NCBI RefSeq assembly: GCF_009467805.1
Contig: NZ_WIAY01000001.1
Location: forward strand, 1 to 64,000
Length of the DNA stretch: 64,000 nucleotides
Origin: Stenotrophomonas nematodicola
Lineage (GTDB): Bacteria > Pseudomonadota > Gammaproteobacteria > Xanthomonadales > Xanthomonadaceae
Direction: 5' to 3'
A program made the translations under genes and the position numbers. The notes under the pieces are model-generated. The model searched no databases, was not told the origin of the DNA, and worked only from the letters and a program-made list of their open reading frames with translations. Positions 60,439-64,000 of this stretch are shown in pieces (the stretch's first letter is position 1; each line of letters begins with the position of its first letter).

Positions 60439-61463
60439 GGCGAGCCGCTGGGGGAGGCGGCGTCGCCGCGGATGATCTCCACGCCGCGGTCCAGGCGCGG
60501 TGCGCTGCGGCGGGGCGCGCTGCCCGTCGATGCCACCGGCACCGGGCGGGCGCTGCTACGGCCGGCCAGCGCGGCGCTGTCGATACCGGCGTAGGCGTCG
60601 TTCTCGGGCGACTGCAGTGCGAGCCGCTGCTCGGGGGTCAGCTCGCGGCGCGGGGCGAGCACCCCTGCAGGTTGCGCGAACAGCGCCAGGTCCGGCTGGC
60701 CGACGTCCGCCGGATTGCGCAGGGCCAGGAACAGTTTGCCCTGCTGCGCGCCCAGCAGCAGGCGGCTGGCATCCGCCACCGGCACCGCCAGTACCGCGCT
60801 GCGCGCCGCCGCGGTGCTCGAGGCGTCGTTGGCACGGCTGCTGGACGGGCGCTGGGTGATGTCCTGCGCGCGGCTGTCGGCAGGCGAGGGTGTGTCGGTG
60901 GTAGCAGACGCGGGGGCGGGCGTGCCGAGATCGTCCGCACCATAGCTGAGCACGCGCAGGCGCGAGAGCAGCAGGCGTGCCTGTGCATCGCCGTCGTCGC
61001 GGACACCGGGCGTCGAGCGGAGATTGAGGAAGACATCGACAAAGTCGCCGGGCTGGATGCGGTTGCCCGCAGCCACCAGTTCGTCCACCGGTACTGCGAG
61101 CGCGCGCTCGCCCGGATTGAGGCGCAGCGCGTAGCCCTGTGCGATGACCAGGCCATCGAGAGCGGTGCCGGCGGCGATGTCGCGGGTCGGCACGGCGCCA
61201 ACGACGTCGGCCACGGTGGTGAACCCGCCGGCTACCGGCTGCGCGCGGCCGGCCACGCGCAGGTCCTTGGCCGCGATCGGCAGGCCGGCGGGCAGGGCGT
61301 TGACGGCCTCCACCACCGGCCAGGTCTGCGCCTCGGCGGCACGTGTCTGCGCGGGTGCGGCCGGCGCCTCGCCTGCACGCCGGCTGACGCTGAAGGCGAC
61401 CACCGCCAGGATTGCCGCCAACGCGATCAGCAACACGGCGGCAATGCGGGTCAACTTGAGCAT
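60435..61463 (-). CDS. cpaB: Tad assembly protein CpaB (RcpC), SAF domain
   Basis: A 342-residue protein with an N-terminal membrane anchor (RIAAVLLIALAAILAVVAF), an SAF domain (VVEAVNALPAGLPIAAKDLR to DIAAGTALDGLVI) and a CpaB-type C-domain (RALAVPVDELVAAGNRIQPG, FVDVFLNLRS). The tail is Arg/Ser-rich. CpaB supports the secretin. ATG 61463 starts at the anchor; the open frame further upstream is in the tadE gene. Confidence 0.92.
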   Translation of the reverse strand: MLKLTRIAAVLLIALAAILAVVAFSVSRRAGEAPAAPAQTRAAEAQTWPVVEAVNALPAGLPIAAKDLRVAGRAQPVAGGFTTVADVVGAVPTRDIAAGTALDGLVIAQGYALRLNPGERALAVPVDELVAAGNRIQPGDFVDVFLNLRSTPGVRDDGDAQARLLLSRLRVLSYGADDLGTPAPASATTDTPSPADSRAQDITQRPSSSRANDASSTAAARSAVLAVPVADASRLLLGAQQGKLFLALRNPADVGQPDLALFAQPAGVLAPRRELTPEQRLALQSPENDAYAGIDSAALAGRSSARPVPVASTGSAPRRSAPRLDRGVEIIRGDAASPSGSP

Positions 61464-61485
61464 GCGGCGTCTCCTGGAAGTGACA

Positions 61486-61974
61486 TCAGTTGCTGCCCTG
61501 GTCCAGCTGGGCCACGGCGGTACTGGTGATGGGCCGGGATACGACCCAGCCATAGACAGTGCCGGTACCCGGCAGGAACGGATTGGCGCGGTAGTCGTAA
61601 CTGACCCGTACCTGGATGCATTGCGCGCTGGGCAGGTCGGCGCATGGCGCCGGGGCGGACACGATGATCGGCGGCGCGGCGCTGGTGGCGCAGTCCGGAT
61701 TCTGACCGGCGTAGGCCAGCAGCCACTGCATGGAGCGGCGAGCGGCCACACAGGCAGCCAGTCGGCGCTGGTCCGGCGCGGCGTAGCGCAGCGACGCGCG
61801 CGCGCCCTCGGCCGATGCCATCGACAGGGTCTGCTGCACAGCCATCAGCATCACTCCGGAGTAGGTGATCAGCAGCAGCGGCAACAGCCCGAACATCAGC
61901 ATCAGCGCGAACTCGAGCGTGGCGATCCCGCCTTGGCGGCGCCGGCTGCCGGGCGGATTGCGCGCGGTCGTCAC
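61486..61974 (-). CDS. tadE: TadE-like minor pseudopilin
   Basis: A 162-residue protein with a TadE N-terminus: Gly-Gly cleavage-like QGGIATLEFALMLMFGLLPL and a hydrophobic helix, then a soluble domain with three cysteines. The start is GTG at 61974, overlapping the tadV stop by GTGA. No other start codon precedes the domain. TadE is processed by the prepilin peptidase and takes part in pilus assembly. Confidence 0.85.
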   Translation of the reverse strand: MTTARNPPGSRRRQGGIATLEFALMLMFGLLPLLLITYSGVMLMAVQQTLSMASAEGARASLRYAAPDQRRLAACVAARRSMQWLLAYAGQNPDCATSAAPPIIVSAPAPCADLPSAQCIQVRVSYDYRANPFLPGTGTVYGWVVSRPITSTAVAQLDQGSN

Positions 61975-62516
61975 GGCGACACCGCATAGGTGTTCCGGAC
62001 AACCCAGAGCAGGGCGCCCAGCGACAGATAGGCTGCAAACGGGATTCCCACGCGGCCCTGCCGGGCGCGGCGGATCTGGTCGGCGGCGGGGTGATGCTCT
62101 AGGTGCTGCAGGGTGGTATCGCGCAGAAACTGCAGGCGCAGCGGGATCATCGGGCGCACACGGCGAACGGCATAGATGCACAGCGCGTGTCCGCCCGCGC
62201 ACAGGCTGGCGATGATCCAGACCGGCAGCAGCGCGGTCCAGCCGAGCAGGAGGCCGAGCACCGCGAAGTATTTGACGTCGCCGGCGCCCATCCAGCCGAT
62301 GGCGTAGAACGGCAACAGCGCGACCAGACCTGCCACAGCGCCCAGTACATGGGCAGTGGGCGCGCCGGTCCGCGTGACCGCCCACTGCACGCACAGCCAG
62401 GCCACCGCGGCGGCCGCAGCGAGCAGCAGGGCGCGGTTGGAGACGCGCCGGGCGTACAGGTCGCTGATGGCGACCTGTACGCCGAGCAGCAGCGCCAGTA
62501 GGGGAAGAAACGACAT
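61971..62516 (-). CDS. tadV: Prepilin peptidase TadV (CpaA)
   Basis: A 181-residue type IV A24 peptidase: the catalytic GAGDVK at about 77-82 (AIGWMGAGDVKYFAVLGLLL) and an earlier Asp in VQVAISDLYARRVSNRAL are the two aspartates of this family. Six or so TM segments. It cleaves the leader of Flp and TadE-like pseudopilins. AGGGGGA precedes ATG 62516. Confidence 0.93.
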   Translation of the reverse strand: MSFLPLLALLLGVQVAISDLYARRVSNRALLLAAAAAVAWLCVQWAVTRTGAPTAHVLGAVAGLVALLPFYAIGWMGAGDVKYFAVLGLLLGWTALLPVWIIASLCAGGHALCIYAVRRVRPMIPLRLQFLRDTTLQHLEHHPAADQIRRARQGRVGIPFAAYLSLGALLWVVRNTYAVSP

Positions 62517-62620
62517 GGGCACAATCCCCCTGTGCGGTATCAACATGGACCGCGGGCCAGACGCCACCGTTGCCGCCGGGAAAACGGCAGTCAGGGCAGA
62601 CCGACGCGCGCTGTTACCGG

Positions 62621-62800
62621 TCAGGCCGCAGCGGAATCGACCAGTGCGGTCAGGCGGGTGAACAGATTGGTGAAGAAGGCGGTGATCTGGGCGCGGCCGG
62701 TAACAACGAGTACGCCGGCGATGACCGCGGCGAGCAGGCCGTATTCCAGTGCGGTGACGCCGTCTTCCTCGACCAGGAACTTGCGGATGGATGCGTTCAT
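62621..62800 (-). CDS. flp: Flp-family type IVb pilin
   Basis: A 59-residue pilin starting MNASIRKFLVEEDGVTALEY. The leader ends at the Gly before VTALEYGLL, with the conserved Glu and Tyr of the Flp motif; the hydrophobic helix AAVIAGVLVV follows. It is the major subunit of the tad pilus. GGAGA lies 7 nt upstream of ATG 62800. It is the first gene of the operon, and the single pilin here. Confidence 0.94.
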   Translation of the reverse strand: MNASIRKFLVEEDGVTALEYGLLAAVIAGVLVVTGRAQITAFFTNLFTRLTALVDSAAA

Positions 62801-63426
62801 GACGGTTATCTCCATTTACCTATCAGGGCCCGGATGGGCAGCAGCTGCCTTGCGATGTAGAAGGTCGTTCCGACTCCGCGGAGGGCCTTCCGCTGGCCTG
62901 CGCACGTCCTGGCGCAGGGGAGCGACCCATGCGGGTCGCCGATGCCGGCCGGACTATCCCGGCTGCAACCGTGCCTGGCGGAACGCAAGCGCCTGCAAGG
63001 CGCAGCCCGGATGCCGCAGCCGCTGCTGGCTGCCGGCGGAAGCAACGACTACGGTTGCCTGCCTGTCCATGACGTTCCCCCGTGATGCGATGGCGCCGCG
63101 CGTGGCGTCATCGAAATTCAACGAAATGCTCGGCGAATGCGAAGGGCTGTGATGCACAAAATCGGCACGGATAATCCGAACTTTAGCCCCGCGTTGCCGG
63201 TGACTGAACCGTTCTGCGTTGGCTCCCATTTAATATCCGGAAGGTGAATGAATTGTCGAGATAATGTGATGGCCGGGTGAAAGCGACGTAATTCGCGGAA
63301 TTTCCGGCCATCGATTTTGTCTTCGTGTGTGGGGATTGATGCATACTCGTCGAAAATGCGCAGCAGCATTTTGCAGTATGCGAGGAGCGCGGGCAGTTCT
63401 TGGAGACGGGAAACCGGTGATGCGCG
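62801..63426. other. Intergenic region between flp and the right-edge gene
   Basis: About 630 bp without a recognised gene. GC is normal to about 63130, then drops markedly to about 63400, as expected for a divergent promoter region. A hairpin with 7-bp arms (GCGACCC / GGGTCGC) and an ATGC loop lies at 62922-62939, in the likely flp leader. A 38-codon frame (63070-62954, minus strand) has GGGGGA upstream, but its peptide shows no known motif. Confidence 0.5.
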
Positions 63427-64000
63427 ATGCACACCGGGCCAACGGGGGGCATCACTGTCATGGTCGATGGTGTAGTGGGCGACATGGGCGACAACCTCAG
63501 GGCGTTCGACCTGGCCACGCTGGGCGGTGTGCTGCGGGTGTGCGACGTCGAGATGGTGCTGCTCGATGGCAATGGTCCCCGCGCCAGCGTCGATGCGGTG
63601 GTGCATGACGAGGCACTGTTCTGCACGCTGGCCTGCGGCTTTCACTTTCGTGGGCGTTTCATGTTGCCGCCCGACTGGTGTCTGCTTGGGTATGTCCACG
63701 ACACCGATGAAGGGGTGAGCTGGTGCCACGGTGTTCCGTTGGCGTCCGGGATGGCGCTGACCGTGTTGCCGGAGGGCATCAGCGAGTTCACGTTCAGTGC
63801 CGGCACGCGCCTGACGTTGCTGCTGGCGCCGATGCAGCGGGTGCAGCGAAAACTGACCCAGCTGAGCCTTCTCAGCACGCCACCGGCAGGCCAGGCATTG
63901 TCGCTGTTCCATCCAGCCGGCGGGGTCGGTGTGCACCGGCTGGTGCAGCAGTACCGGCACCTGGAGGAATCGCTGGGTGGGCAGGGCGTGGCACTGGCCG
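63427..64000 (+). CDS. N-terminal part of a possible AraC-type regulator
   Basis: An open frame of 191 codons that runs off the right edge without a stop. The first in-frame ATG after a stop is at 63427 (MHTGPTGGITVMVDGVVGD); a second at 63460 has a GGGGGG stretch upstream. The visible part is beta-rich (LGGVLRVCDVEMVLLDGNGP, FTLACGFHFRGRF-like, ISEFTFSAGTRLTLLLAP) and ends in a helix (HRLVQQYRHLEESLGGQG). The pattern resembles the cupin-like N-domain of AraC-family regulators, but the helix-turn-helix would be outside the window. Divergence from flp makes it a candidate regulator of the pilus. Confidence 0.5.
   Translation, partial: MHTGPTGGITVMVDGVVGDMGDNLRAFDLATLGGVLRVCDVEMVLLDGNGPRASVDAVVHDEALFCTLACGFHFRGRFMLPPDWCLLGYVHDTDEGVSWCHGVPLASGMALTVLPEGISEFTFSAGTRLTLLLAPMQRVQRKLTQLSLLSTPPAGQALSLFHPAGGVGVHRLVQQYRHLEESLGGQGVALA

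Noticed and set aside
1-64000. CRISPR array, transposons, tRNA-linked integration
   Set aside because: No spaced direct repeats, transposase motifs, terminal repeats or tRNA cloverleaf were seen on reading; short inverted repeats all fit terminators or operators.

Overview
The window is high-GC chromosomal DNA (about two thirds G+C by eye) from a gammaproteobacterium, most probably Xanthomonadaceae (Stenotrophomonas, Xanthomonas or a relative). This rests on the mix of genes: a type VI secretion system (T6SS) of the kind seen in xanthomonads, a tad/flp pilus locus with DUF3613 and DUF2968 companions, a long TonB-dependent receptor of Xanthomonas style next to a SapC-family protein, and a CRP/Clp-type operator. 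No rRNA, tRNA, insertion sequence, prophage or CRISPR array was seen.

Positions 1-31864 hold a complete T6SS. On the minus strand are the start of a vgrG cut by the window edge, then tssL, tssK and tssJ. Divergent from these on the plus strand are a TPR lipoprotein gene, tssB, tssC, hcp, tssE, tssF, tssG, tssH and a small orphan gene. A second part of the locus carries vgrG1, a 974-residue candidate effector, a minus-strand FGE/SUMF1-fold lipoprotein, a DUF3592 membrane protein, a bitopic protein with a C-terminal cysteine cluster, an M15 peptidase resembling TagX, a PAAR protein, a two-TM protein of unknown role, tssM, tagF and an OmpA/TagL-like protein. tssA closes the region on the minus strand. 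All core components (TssA-C, hcp/TssD, TssE-M and a PAAR tip) are present; no PpkA, PppA or Fha gene is visible.

Positions 32044-38761 form an effector module: an exported protein of unknown function, vgrG2, a DUF4123 adaptor, a DUF3304-like lipoprotein (candidate immunity protein) and a Tle1-type (DUF2235) lipase, the last two overlapping by ATGA.

Positions 38790-50070 are ordinary accessory and metabolic genes: VOC protein, exported protein, SapC, MgtC/SapB membrane protein, ABM-fold monooxygenase, TonB-dependent receptor, DUF4124-like protein, polytopic membrane protein, YcaC-like hydrolase, pirin and a serine hydrolase. Positions 50180-62800 are a tad/flp pilus operon on the minus strand: flp, tadV, tadE, cpaB, rcpA/cpaC, tadZ, tadA, tadB, tadC, tadD, a DUF3613 gene, tadG and a DUF2968 gene. 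The right edge has the start of a plus-strand gene that may encode an AraC-type regulator.

The most interesting signals are a perfect 26-bp palindrome with an exact CRP/Clp core before vgrG1; the vgrG1-effector-lipoprotein module, in which both the spike tail and the effector head look transthyretin-like; a Tle1 lipase with a coiled-coil region before its likely catalytic histidine; several unassigned genes inside the T6SS locus; hairpins bracketing hcp; and a TadZ lacking both P-loop lysines.
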